The translations under genes and the position numbers were made by a program. Positions 1 through 13,300 of a stretch of 64,000 nucleotides of DNA are shown here, piece after piece. The stretch is from Baylisascaris procyonis. Lineage: Eukaryota; Nematoda; Chromadorea; Rhabditida; Ascarididae. The notes under the pieces were generated by a model, which worked only from the letters and a program-made list of their open reading frames with translations, ran no database searches and was not told the DNA's origin. Numbering within the stretch: the first letter of the stretch is position 1; every line of letters begins with the position of its first letter. The DNA lies in the NCBI GenBank assembly GCA_037389465.1, contig JAZARR010000088.1:5394001-5458000 (forward strand). The letters run 5' to 3'.

Positions 1-104
1 GGAAAATTCCCTCTAATACACTGCAATGGTTTTTCATCACCGATATATAGAGTACTCGTCACCTCTGATACCATACCACCCGACTGGTTATAGTAAAGAC
101 ATAC

Positions 105-978
105 CGAACTCCGGCCAAACGGTGTTTGGTACAAGCAGCCAAGCTAACAACGGTGTATATCGATAAGTGGCCCTTTCGTATGGCGAATGACCTCTGCGAA
201 CATATGCTGCCGCATCTGTGAATACCTTGTAGTCGACGTCTGTAAAGTTAACCTAAAATAATACCACATTACTGGGTCCAAGGAGTTCATAATGAGTCCA
301 AGGAATTTCAAATACAAACAGTCGATAATGATATAACAGCGCCTCATAGTTAAAGGACGAGGATATTGGTTGACTAGTCAGGGCGGTGTTATACCAACAA
401 ATTATACGGCGCATTTTAGACGAGTTACTGCCTTCGAAATGCATTCAAAAAAATAGAAGAATACATATTAGATAATGTAGATTTAATCCATTCTAATACT
501 GCCTCTTCTCAATGAGTTGACATTATATCCCTTTATGCGATAATATCCGTAGGAACGAGGATATTCGCACGTATAGACTCACACCCTCATGGAAACGAGA
601 ATCTTCCCTTCATGCTAGCAAAACATTAAATCAAGAAAATACTCTAATAATATAAACATAATTCCAACTTAACACTTAAAATCTCTAAATAGTATCTCAA
701 TGAAGTCTTCTTAGGTGTTTAGTATAGAATCTCAGTTCCAAAAGGAACTTAAGTTTCATTATGAACCAATACCTCAAGAAATAATTTGAAAAATGATCAC
801 TTACATCGAATAGATAATCATGTACGGGTCCATAGCAAACGAGAAGTGCACGAAAAAGGAATGCGGTTATGAAGATTTTAGCGGTTGTCCATGCGACCAC
901 TCGCTCATCGCTAGATTCACTATCGCTATCCGAAGTGGATTCGGCACTTGACGACACGTTTCCGCGCTTTTTTCGCAT
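105..978 (-). CDS. PIGM: GPI mannosyltransferase I catalytic subunit, PIGM (5' part; gene leaves window)
   Basis: PIG-M adds the first mannose to the GPI-anchor precursor on the luminal side of the ER. Two exons are visible: 978-805 and 252-105. The first gives a basic/Ser-Asp-rich head ([17 protein letters not shown]), then a first membrane helix ([17 protein letters not shown]). The second encodes [17 protein letters not shown] and [16 protein letters not shown], matching the conserved first luminal loop of the family, including the DXD motif (DVD here, DID in human). Splicing GAT|GTAAGT to TTTTAG|GTT is phase 0; the second exon ends TTCG|GTATGT. The start was placed at 978 because a TTATTTCAG acceptor at 1000-1001 (cis- or trans-splicing) lies 21 bases upstream; ATGs further up at about 1026 and 1053 are possible. 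The remaining two thirds lie left of the window. The identity is firm; the exact N-terminus is not. Confidence 0.88.
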
Positions 979-2724
979 CAACCTCCACAAAAACAGAATC
1001 TGAAATAAGGATCTCGAATCAGCCATATCATTTAAGATGAATGGCGGATGCATTTCGAAACATTCACCTTCCTCAGCAAATAATTGTAATGCGGCGGTTC
1101 ATTAATATCACCAAAGAAGTGCACACTACCTCATCACCATCGTTCACATCATCGTTGAGAAAGGAGGACCCCTATGCAGTCAACTCAACAAAATTGATTC
1201 AATGAAGTTCGAGAAAAGGATAAATCATATAATTGTGTTCCCTCCACTAAATCACATGAAAGTAGGTACTTCAAAATACATTTTATGCCGCTAATCATGA
1301 GTATGCAAATTTTTTCGGCTAGAGTAAAGACTGCAAATCGTCTAAACGACGAGGCATCGAACATCCCGGAGTTCAATGAAAATTAAAACGACCCGATCAC
1401 AGTTTAAGGCATGAAGAAGTGGGACGAATTGAAACATTTCTGGGATAAAATATCGAAGGGGCGGTGCACAATTATATAATAATGAATCAAATCAGATCAA
1501 AATGAAATATTTTCAACCCGCTAGGAATACCTGGAAGTGCGGATGTGGGTAAACTGTACAACTATTTCCATGAAACACACTTGGTGAGTATAATCTCAGT
1601 GATGCTTTCAATGAATGCATTTCTCTAAACGATGTTGTCGTATTAGCTAAAGCTCAGAGTTCGTTTTGAAGCACACTGATAAGCAAGAACAAATCCATTC
1701 GACTGGATTTAATTTGAAGACAACTACTATGGGATTACTCCTAGCCGGCAATACTTAGGTGCTGATGGGTCCTTCGCATTGCCGGTGAAGTGTGACACTT
1801 TCTTGCCTTCATATCTACAATCATGACATTTACCAGTCCATTATCTTCGAAAATAAGCTATTTTCTAGCAATCTGCTCTCTTTAATCCGACTTATAAGTG
1901 AGCGATTTGTTAGATCGATATACGACTTTGCAAGAGGGATAAGCCGGAATATGGGCGAATTTCTAGCGGTAATGCGTTATTGCTGTATCATCAACACAAA
2001 CTATACTAGACTTAACCTATCTCATAAGCAATGAGGCCTTCATGAGCATAAGACAATCGTAAAAACACACAACATGGGAATATCGGTACCGCAAAGGACG
2101 CATACAGAATATGATTTAAAAATCAACATAAAGCAGTCCACTTCCGGCCGAGTAGTGTGCCCTGGAAAAGGTGCAACGGATCTTTCTAGACGGCTCTTAA
2201 TGGAAGAAAGATTCTACAAGCCATTTCTGGATCATTTCAAATCGTTAAAAGATCAAGGCAATAAAAATGAAGTCCGATCGATATTGTTATTCCAGAATTA
2301 TAAAGGGCCATCCGCAGCATGTCCTATCCAATACTAATTTTTTTGTGTAGTTCACTTGAATTCGATATGATGGCACATCCTTTATAAGTGGAAAGGCACG
2401 CATGTTCAGGAAACAATTTCTTGACTCATTCGCTTATATAAATGTGAGTGCATGGAAGGTTTTACTTTAGAAAATTGTAGAGGTAGATGTCTCAATTGTC
2501 GTCCACAGGTTGACCCCCTATGACTTTTTACGGATATCGAATATTGCCTGCTATGGTTCAGTTCCTTTCTATGACTATACAATCCATTTTTTAAATCACT
2601 CCCTACATTTCATAGTACCAAAATTTTTTAAACGTTTTATAATCCCCCCTACTTCTACTGTCCAACCGTTCCTTCTTATTATTGCGTCATAATGATTATT
2701 AAATGCGAACCATTCATTCAAATC

Positions 2725-2725
<1 letters not shown>

Positions 2726-2772
<47 letters not shown>
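2726..2772. repeat. TA microsatellite
   Basis: About 46 bases of alternating TA in the PIGM-IFT74 intergenic region. Confidence 0.97.
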
Positions 2773-2775
<3 letters not shown>

Positions 2776-3482
2776 ATTTGACACCTATCTTCTTAGTAAT
2801 CCTCCCATAATGAAACCCCCTTCCAATGAGACTCAATGAAGGTGCTATTCTTCCGCTACATCATTACAAATCTCTCGTATAATCAACCGTGGACAGAACA
2901 CAATATCACCGTTCCGTTACAATAAAAAATAAGCCAAAATTGAATAAAAAATAAGCCAAAATTGAGAAGCACATTTAAAATGGCTAATGCAAACTTAGAA
3001 AAGGTGTTCCATGAGGTTGCATCAAGCGCTTGCTCTATAATTGAAGCATTTCAAGTCATAAATGGCTATATTCCGTACACTCTCAGAGCAGCGCTTCTTT
3101 GAACTCCACACGGTCACTATGTATGTGTAAATCACTTACCGGGATTGCCTATATAACGCTGCTTTTCCGGTCTAAAGTTTCTGGAATGGGAATATTTTCA
3201 CTTGCTTAACTTCAACCTAATTCAGCTCCCCACACGAAAAACCTAAGTACGGTAGAGGAACATGGCGCACTACAGTGCAAGAGCGAACGCACTCATCATA
3301 TTTTAAATAATTTGAACCTGTAAACGAAAAAGGCGGGAAATTTGAAAATGAAAGATGTGTCCCACACATAAACAGTAAACAATTTGGCTTCGTGCAGCAC
3401 AGTGGCATACAACTGCTTGTTGCTATGAGTGGGATGAAGGGTACGTTTCTAAATCTTTTCTTCTAGACCTATGTGTTGAAGG

Positions 3483-3609
3483 AGTCCTTCAGTGGTACAG
3501 CCGCTTGCAGGAGGTTTTATGGGACCTTCAGCGGTACAGCCGCTTGCAGGTTTTATCGGACTATCGGACCTTCAGCGGTACAACCGCTTGCAGGAGGTTT
3601 TATCGGATG
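3483..3609. repeat. About 40-bp direct repeat (3 copies)
   Basis: Three copies of CCTTCAGCGGTACAGCCGCT followed by TGCAGGAGGTTTTAT, at uneven spacing because the middle copy lacks GAG and is followed by a duplicated CTATCGGA. Confidence 0.85.
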
Positions 3610-4320
3610 ATATAGGCATTAAAATGTGTCTCATCAGTGTAATATTTCACATCTGTAATTCCATCGCATTGAGCAAAGGTGGACGGGGAAATTTGTTTTG
3701 CAGCATTAGGGCAACTTTTTGACCCCCTGGGAATGGGAAATCCGTAGGCAGCCTGACCACAAGAATGGGAGAGTTTGTGGGTCATTTCACATAAGTGAAG
3801 AATCCATCACCTTTCATGTCTATGTAAACTTTCTGCACACCTTGAAACTCTGGTTCAACGTTAACAGCGACCTTACGCGCCAACACCTAGAGCTAGGATG
3901 CACATGTCGTGGTAGACCCCCTTCTCGAAGAATTTGAGCTATCATGCCCTTGGGGGCGGGGGGAGACGGGGTGAAGGAGCACCAATTCCTCCTACGCGCT
4001 CCACCGCATTCTACGTGAAATGCAGCGATCGTTCACCGAAAGACGGTGCCAATACAGTGATCGATGCATAAAATTTAACTCCAGGTACCGTTCTGAAATT
4101 ATGCTTCATGTGCAGCGTCAACAGGCTTAGTGAACTGTTACCCCCTCGGGGTCGACATAGCACGCTTAGCAAAACAGATAGGTCAATAGACCCGAACACC
4201 ATTTCAGATGATCTCTGTTAAGCATTTCCGCATAAATTGAATGAATCTTTTATGCAAATATTGTATATATAAGCGAATATTGGTAATGATGGTTATTTGT
4301 TCGTTTTAGTTATGTCCATT

Positions 4321-7300
4321 TCACTTTGGTCTTGTCCATGAGACAACATTCGCGTTGTATTCGGCTTGTAATCGCATAGCCTGCAAATGCAACATTTAGC
4401 CAATAGACAAGTTTATATTCGTGGCTACTCAACGAAAACGTATAAAAAAAAAAATAAATTAATTAATTAAAAAAAAGAGAACGACTTATATCACTGTCAT
4501 ACGCAAATGAGCACAACATTAGCTATCCAGAATGGCATCATTACCCATTCGATCGCCTCATGCATAATTCATTTGAAATTGCTTTTTTATGGCTATATTA
4601 TAAAATAATGTACCTCATCTTTAAGATTCGAATAGTTCGTTTCAGCATCCTTTGTGGCGGCCGTTTCTCGTAAGGCTGCATTATTCTGCTCGATATACTG
4701 CCACTTTTTTTGTACGTTCTTCAACTGAAATTACCAAACACCACTTCGATGCGATGCATTCAAAGAAGGTGACAGTGATCAACATAATGTATAGCACTTG
4801 GGTCGTGTTTGCTCTTTTCGCTACGCCTTAAATTCAACTGCAAAAGAGGGTCACGGTGTTTTTTAAAGGACTCGACAAGTGGCAGTAGGTAAGTTGGCCT
4901 AAATTACAACTAATCCCCATTACCTGCTATGGGGGAAGGAAGGGGGGGGTTCTATTTCCCGGCGAAAACGTTAGCAGTTTTGGCAATTTAATAGTACATA
5001 TAACTTTGACGAGCTTAGGGAAAAATGTACAAAAAAGCGCTAATGAAAAGGCCATTGTTAAAGGAAGAAGTAAATCAACAAAATTCGATGTTTGCCTATT
5101 CTACAAGTTGTTCTTCCTTAGACGAAAGCCTTATCAACAAGGATGTAAAAGCAGAGATTTGAAATTCATTCAACTAATCAACGACCTATTTAAAAAAAAG
5201 AATTATAACCGTTGTGTACTCATCACTTTCGTCGAGTTGTGTTTTTGCCGTCGAAAGTTTGGCGAGCAACTGCTCGCTGTTGACTTCAACATCGGGCAAT
5301 AAGATCTGCAGCTCCTTAAGACGCTTTTCCAATCCCTAAATAACTTGTCCCATTTGAATACGAGTGTAGCGTACTTCTTTAACCATAATTTATAATTTAA
5401 TTATACTTTAGTATGCATATAATTTAAAATCAAGTCGATTTGATACTGTCCTTCGTAATTCTTACAGTAAGGCACCTTTAATAATAGCGTTCATCCAATT
5501 TGCGGTTCAAATCACTCATTTTGTCATCACTATACACCCCAAGAAAGATATCCAGAAATCCACCAGAAATTCTTATGAAATTTGAAGAAGAAAAAACTAT
5601 TATGAACGAATAAATACTAAAGCGAGGCGGAAATTTTAGATTTATTGAATTCAGTCAGAGATTTCCCACTCATTGAAATCTCCTTTCCAGGACATCCTTG
5701 CGTATCCCATGGAAAACTGATGCGGTTAGAATCGCGAAATTTGAGCGATGAACTCTAAAAAGCAGCGAAGCATATACGATTTGATGAAGCCCGATATGAA
5801 TGTAATTCTTCCAGAAGGGGGTCTATCACGACGTGTGCCTCGTAGCTCATCAAACCCTCACATCTCTATAAAAAAACAACGAATATATACCATCTTTGCA
5901 TAAAAAATATCAAAAATTTCTCTAAAAATTCACAGTTTCAGAAATTTCATTTTCTATTTTACGAATGCGTATATTATTAAAAGATTCCTCTTATACGAAG
6001 AATATATCAATATTTGAAACTTCAGACTGAGCGCCTAAAGCAATAAGCAAATCGCCACATGTATTTAGGCGCTTTTGCTTATATAAATTCTGAAGCGTTT
6101 ATGAAAACTAAAAAGAAAAATAATGATGTGAAATTAAAGCAACGATTATTTTAAATTAAAAGGGGACACATTAGCTTGTTCCCTATCCTTATGGGATTTG
6201 AGGTCGTGTTCTTTTAAAGCTTAGAAATGCCCTACAATATGAACATGTTATGAGCGACCACTGCCTCACATAAGCTTCTTCTCAATCATATATCAACCCA
6301 TGAACGTCGCATTTCCTCAAAAATAAATAAATAAATAAATATATAAACAAATAAATAAATAAATAAAAATAAACGTCTCTTTTCCTCACCGACAGACCCA
6401 GTTAGCTGATACGGCAAATGAGGCACCCCCCCCCCACGTGGTGAAGCCTTGTCATGAATATTTGTGAACACTAGTTTTATTTAAAACCTAAGTGGAAGTG
6501 AACACTAGCTTTCTGCGATAACTGATTATGCACACTAACACCTTGCTTACTGAAACGTTTGCGGTCAACGCTTGTGGCTAACGCCTTCTAGTTAAGCGTT
6601 CGACTAATCGGGTGTTCTTTGCATCCAAAAAATGGGGTCAACATAACCAGATGGGCTGCTTCTACCCTGTGTTTTCCTGTGGGAAGTTGCAATTTTACTA
6701 GGTAGGTGAAGGAATATGATTAACCTAATGCCTTCTGCATTCAATTTTCCATGAGAATTTCACTTGAAAATTCTTCAAATTCAAGGTAAAAAGGTTGGAA
6801 TGATACCCTGATACCAGAACTGCCTTCTTTTGAGTATTATGCCTATATAGCTGTTCACAGTAAAATGCTGTCATTCTCGAAGTTCGGTAATCAAAAGGGG
6901 GGGGGGGGGCAGGGGAGGGGCACTGTAACAACACACTCACCAAACGTTTTTGTCCAGTGTCTGCTTTGAGACCCTCATGATCCTCGAACTCCTCCATTCT
7001 GTTGCTCATCTCGTGCATCCTCTGAGTGAGATTCTCAACATCGTCCTTAAGGCGATGTTCGCTTTCATCTAGGCTGATCATTTCCTCTTGTAGACGAACA
7101 TGCACTAAAATATATCTTTTAGCAATAAATTTCTCGTTCTAAAATTAAATGATTTTTAAACTTTTTTCAGTATTTAATTTAAAAATACGATGGTATTGAT
7201 TTCTATCAGTATGAATAGCTAAACTGATGAGGCATCTGAGTGATGTTGATGATGATTGCTTCTCGCCTCTTTTCCCTACACTTTTATTATATAGTATATT

Positions 7301-10300
7301 TCCTTTTCCTTACTACTCCTTACTTTTACTACATGTTTACACAGTAAAAGTGTACTCAAACTCATAAATTCCCCACTGAATCAAAGCTGCTCTCTGGCTG
7401 ATATATTTAGTGAATGGGTCATTTCTTATTACGTGGAAGAAACATTTGTTCTTCGATTTTACTTAAGGAATGTTACAACGATCTACCTCGGAATGATTAA
7501 TGATTTTCTTTTGGTTAACGAGATTTGGCTAACCTATTCCCATCCCTTTATTACGGGAAACGGTTCACAGGGAAAGTTCTATGAGTGAACTTGAACAGGT
7601 TAAAGGTCAAGAAACGATCCAAAAATCGATTAGCTTAGCTAAAGCTGTATTTGAAAAAGGATACCATAGATTATATAGGCGATATTCATTGCCATAAATT
7701 CTATGAGTCATGAGTTCAAATCATCTGGCATGGTGAGCACTTAGACAGGGATACATTTATGGCACATGTTTATGAAACTATCGCAAATACAAATCTACAA
7801 ACCGTATATAAAAATAAAAAGCTATCAAAAAGCTTACAATCTTGAAGTTCGGATGCCGAAGCGGTTTCATCGTTGAATTTTTCAACACCAGCTACATCCA
7901 TACCGGTAACATTTGCACTGAGATCAGTTCTTGAACAATTTCGTGAGATCAACTCGAGTAAACGAACAATTTCAGCGGAAGTTTGCGTGATTCGAGTTTC
8001 TTGCTCGGATTTGAGTTGTTCATGTGAGTCGAGAAATTCATCGATTTGCATTTCTTTTATTTTCAATTCACGATATTTTTCGTTCTTTTCACCTTAATTT
8101 GTTTGAGTTTACATCGTTATATTTGCAGAAAATATTTTCACCGCCTTTCCCTTTTCTTTAACTCTTTAATGCTAGTAAATAAAAAGTTTTATAAAGAATG
8201 GTTCGTTGAAATTTAAGCTTATCCAATATTATAAAATTATTTACTGATATTTAGATACTAATTACTATAATCATTCGCTCCAGCAGTCAAGAGAAGAACA
8301 AACGCGCTCATGCTAGCGGCTCTTCATGACAGAACTAAAATAAAGAAAAGCCTTTTCTCAGCGTTACTGGGGTGGATCTGAAACAAATTCACTACTCGAA
8401 TTGTCACGGTTGTAGTATGGGGGACGTTTTGAAAGCATTTAGAAAGTAGTTCGCATATTGCTGCACTCCTTAGAAAACATAAAATATTTCAGAAATAACA
8501 ATCACTAAATTATTCTTCTATAAGCGTATTTGACATAACTTACTTTGATTTGATTTCAGATTTTCAAAGGACCTGATTTTATCCAACAGGTTTACGTACG
8601 TCATCATAGGTGACTCAATAAAGTTTTCAGTACTTACGGACGAATATTCGAGTGTAAACGAGATATTAATAGCAAAAGCAACTATGGAGTTGTAGGAAGA
8701 GATACTCTTTGAACTAACCTATTACGCCGTCATATTCGTTTTCAAATTCACGAAGTTCTTCGTTGCCTTGATCAATACGTTCCATAACGGAATCGATCCT
8801 GAAATTGATATCGAATACAAATGAAATTACTTTCATCCGATGAGAATTGATGGCAATCGAAAATCGAAATCATCCCTACGTTGAATATTTTATTCTAGCT
8901 TTTATTACAAATAATTTAATTTAAAAAATTTTATCATAATCTTTTCGGACCTCTCACTTACTTCAATTGTTACTGTTTCCTTCGAGGTTTCTTGAATTAG
9001 ATCTTCCTATTCCTTCAATAAAACAGTAAACTGGGCATTTCTTTTCTTTAGCTGTATCTCGGGAAAGTGCTTTTTTTCTTGGGAAACCTATCTCGGGAAA
9101 GTGTTTTTTTTCTTGGGAAACCTATCTCGGGAAAGTGCTTTTTTTCTTGGGAAACCTATCTCGGGAAACTGCTTTTTTTTCTTGGGAAACCTATCTCGGG
9201 AAACTGCTTTTTTTCTTGGGAAACCTATCTCGGGAAAGTGCTTTTTTTCTTGGGAAACCTATCTCGGGAAACTGCCTTTTTTCTTGGGAAACCTATCTCG
9301 GGAAACTGCTTCGAAATCCTTTCGGATGAAATTATCTCATCTTTAAAGCGTTTCATTGAATGAACCCACTAATATTTTTCTTCCGATTTAAATCGTTCAT
9401 AAAAATTGCATTACTGTTTTTGCATTGCGGTCACTTCATCCGTTGTTCGTATCACAATCTGTAAAAGACGTTCTCGTTGTTCGTTTGGCGTTCCTTCAGC
9501 GTTTATCTCTTCGATTATCGCCGCTTTTTTACTCTCCATTTCAGCAAGTCGTTCATGAAGAATCACTGCAAAACAATTATTCACTGCTAAAAAAAAAAAT
9601 TTTTTTTTGGAATATTTAAAGATGGTATTTAATATTCCGTTTACTTTATTATAACCGCTTTCATGAGTTCTCGGCGGAAGATAAAATATAGAAAGCAATA
9701 CCTTCACATTATCATTAACCTGACCCTTATCGCACAACTTCCAGAAAATATCGTTTTTTTTTTTTTCATAACTGGGGCGCTAAAACATAAAAAAATCTGA
9801 CTGCTGTAAAATGAGAGCAAATTTTCAGACATATTTAAACATCCAAACCTCTTTTTAAAGTTGAACAATCAACGTACAATATGGTATAGGCTATTTTACA
9901 GCTCAAATTTGACACAAGGAATTTCCCAACTCTAGACTTAGCGACTCTCAAGTTGAAATCACCGGAAAGAGGGGCAGAGTAATTGATATTGGATTTTGTA
10001 AAGCAAACAGATAAAAACGCATAAAGAGTGAAACATGGAAGGCATAATTTAAACAAGATTAAATGACTAACTATATGCCAAAAAGATTTTTACTGTTGCA
10101 TTCGAGTGATGAATATGAATTTCTTTGACGCAATATGGGGAACGGGGGGGGGGGGATTAATCCAGCTTTATGCGAACGTCAATTGTGAGGTAAGACAAAA
10201 ATCCCTAATCTTTGATTCTTTGAAAGGATTTTATAATTTTAAACAACTTACTCGCTTGTTGCTTAAGACTTGAGCTAGCCACCTCATCATCGAGTTGCTC

Positions 10301-13300
10301 TTTTCGTCTATTCAATGCAGCTAGTTCCTCTTCTTTCATGCGATATTCTTCATCCAAGAGGAGTGCTTCTCGTTTCAACTCCTCGAATTGCTCTCGAATA
10401 TGCACATCCTTAGAGTAATACCTTGTTATATTGTTCTATTCAAAGCAAAAAAAAATCTATTGCAGTATATTGAGAGAGCCGCCGAATAATGGACCAATCA
10501 AAGATTGAGGTATAACTTGCTAAAGTAAAGGTGACGAAAAGAATTACATATAAAAGGTTACTAGAAAATTACATAAAGTCATTCATATAGAGAAAAACAT
10601 AAGACTTTAAAGTAAAATAAAAAAGAATTGTTAAAAACTTTTATAAAGTTTGATTTTGAAATGTGAAAATAGATAAGCTTACCAATTCGCTTAATGCGGC
10701 CATATTTTTAGCTTTTTCGATTTCGATCTGCTTCTCAACATCACGAATCGCCTCTTCAATTTGTTGTCTATCGGCGAATAACTCATTAAGACTCCTCTCG
10801 GCTTCTTCATTTTTCGAAATGAGTTCATTCAATTCTTCTTTTAATTCACTCAAATCCGTATTCGTATTCAATCGATCGATAATCTGCATCATATGCACAA
10901 TAAGTCATACCAAAAAGTCATGAATTAGTCGCTTTCACAATTATTGAGGGAAGAAAATGAAGTGGGGGTGGGGGGAGGGGGGGAGGAGGAGGGGTAGAGG
11001 GGGGGGAAGGCGAATGACCTACGATCAAATCAGCAAGATGAGTTTTGTAATAAAATCTACTGAGGCAAAATGTGACACCTTAACTCACCTAGTCATTGCT
11101 AGTGGTTGCTAATGTAACTTGAACAGGCTGATCTATATGTAAATTTCCCTTCCGCCCAGGGACTACTATCTGGTGCTTCCTCTTCCGCCTAGGGACTACA
11201 AGCTGGTGCTATTTCCTCGTTTTATGCTTTGAAGTTCATGAAGTACTAGTGGTGCCGAATTACTTCAAATGTGCTAATGTCTTATTTCGTGCAATGGACC
11301 GTTCTGTTGCCAATAGCATTTTCTTGGCCTTCCTACAGATGACGTCACTCTACTGCAAATGGTTGACGCGAGAAGGGTTTTAATTTATAAACAATACCGA
11401 AATATTTTGCAACGTAATTCCTTCTCAATGGTGATTTTTTTTTCCCAATATAATTCATTATTAAACAACTGCAAAAAATTAGAGAGACAACTTAATTTAA
11501 CGATCATAAATGTATAATAAATGCAATCTTATCAACTAATATTTGCCAATCAAAATATTTCAAAATAATTTCGAAGTGATTTGATTCGAGAATTATTGGC
11601 TAAAATATATCATGAAAACATGGAAATTGCCTTGTTGCATCAAATTACGCATCAATACTCGGTGAAAACTATCGAAACATTTACAAAGGAGAGTGAAACT
11701 CAATTAAAATATTTAAATTAAAATCAAATTTTCCCATTTCCGATAACAAACTAAGTGAATAATAAGACAAAAAATAATAATAAAGAATGCGAGATGGAAA
11801 TATTTGTTCCCAAAAAGCTACATTTGAATTTTCGTTTGAAGACATATTTTATAGTTTAGTAGCGATAAACCTTTGCAGCCCTATTCCAAAGAGTAATTAC
11901 GGCACTTCCTATTTTATTCATTTACAAACATTTCCAGATTCGTTTCATCAAAATGCCCAATCATGATTAGCCATCCATTATTACACAGATTTGATAATGG
12001 CAATATTTAGCACTATTAAAATCACAGTGATGACCACTATTTTAAATAATATTTTATCATTAAGAAAACGATGATATGCAGTAAAGATACAACTCGAAAT
12101 CAGTGTATGAATGGGATTGGTTTCCCTGTAGAACCTGCAGCTCTTGTTGATGAATTTTAGTGATGAGAAAGTAAACGTTTGAGAACTCCTTCTCCACCTT
12201 CTCTTTCACCCTTTCCTTACCCCCCCCCCTTCCATCTTATACCTCACCATCTCCTCCTTCTCCACCTTACTTCTCATCCCTCCCCCCTTCCCTCCACCTT
12301 CTACCTCGCCATCCCCTTCTCATCCTTTCCTTACCCCCCTCCCCTTCATCTTACACCTCACCATCTCCTTCTTCTCCACCTTCCCTCTCACCCCTTCTCC
12401 TCCCCTCCACCTTCTACCTCACCATCTCCTTCTTCTCCACCTTCCCTCTCATCCCTCCCCCTCCCCTCCACCTTCTACCTCACCATCTCCTTCTTCTCCA
12501 CCTTACTTCTCATCCCTCCCCCTCCCATCCACCTTCTACCTCGCCATCTCCTTCTCATCCTTTCCTTACCCCCCTCCCCTCCACCTTCTACCTCGCCATC
12601 CCCTTCTCATCCTTTCCTTACCCCCTCCCCTTCATCTTATACCTCATCATCTCCTTCTTCTCCACCTTCCCTCTCACCCCTCCCCCTCCCCTCCACCTTC
12701 TACCTCACCATCTCCTTCTTCTCCACCTTACTTCTCATCCCTCCCCCTCCCATCCACCTTCTACCTCGCCATCCCCTTCTCATCCTTTCCTTACCCCCCT
12801 CCCCTTCATCTTATACCTCACCATCTCCTTCTTCTCCACCTTCCCTCTCACCCTTCCCCCCTCCCCTCTTCTACCTCGCCATCCCCTTCTTCTCCACTCC
12901 TTCTCCACCTTCCTTCTCACCCTTTCCTTACCCCCCTCTCCCCTCTACCTTCTACCTCACCATCTCCTCCACCCTTCCCCTCCATTCCACCTTCTACCTC
13001 ACCATCAAATAAGCATGCACGTTCACATGGCATGTGGTTAGCACGACGAAGCCATTGTTATAAAATCCGTTGCATATAAAATAGAACATACCATGTTGCA
13101 GTCAACAAGTGTACCTTGTAGATCACGAATAATACCTGCCTCTTCTTCTGCTCTGCAAAGCAACTCAAATATTTGTTCTCTATTAAATTCCTATTTTATC
13201 GAAAAATCTTTTCTCATTCATAACTTGAGTTTATGAAAGCTTTCGATAAAATTTTGAAGGAATTATGAATATTTACACCTCCATAATAATTTTAATATAG

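Larger units (their letters stand above)
979..4320. other. Intergenic region between PIGM and IFT74
   Basis: About 3.3 kb lies between the PIGM start and the IFT74 stop, both on the minus strand. It holds a TA microsatellite (2726-2772), a direct duplication of a 22-base AT-rich motif near 2922-2965, and three imperfect copies of a roughly 40-base sequence (3483-3609). Open frames such as 1792-2034 (+) and 2074-2337 (+) have no recognisable motif. One stretch on the minus strand (about 3180 down to 3140) is flanked by good splice signals (CATTCCAG and GTAAGTG) and reads NFRPEKQRYIGNP, but no partner exon was found. Confidence 0.5.

Noticed and set aside
9067..9363. Three overlapping forward open frames with repeated FFLGNLSRES / GKPISGNCF readings
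   Set aside because: All frames are translations of the same 34-bp minisatellite; the reading frame shifts with T-run length.
12179..13012. 277-codon forward open frame, Pro/Ser/Leu-rich
   Set aside because: It lies wholly in a pyrimidine-only minisatellite within an IFT74 intron; lack of A and G explains the absence of stops.
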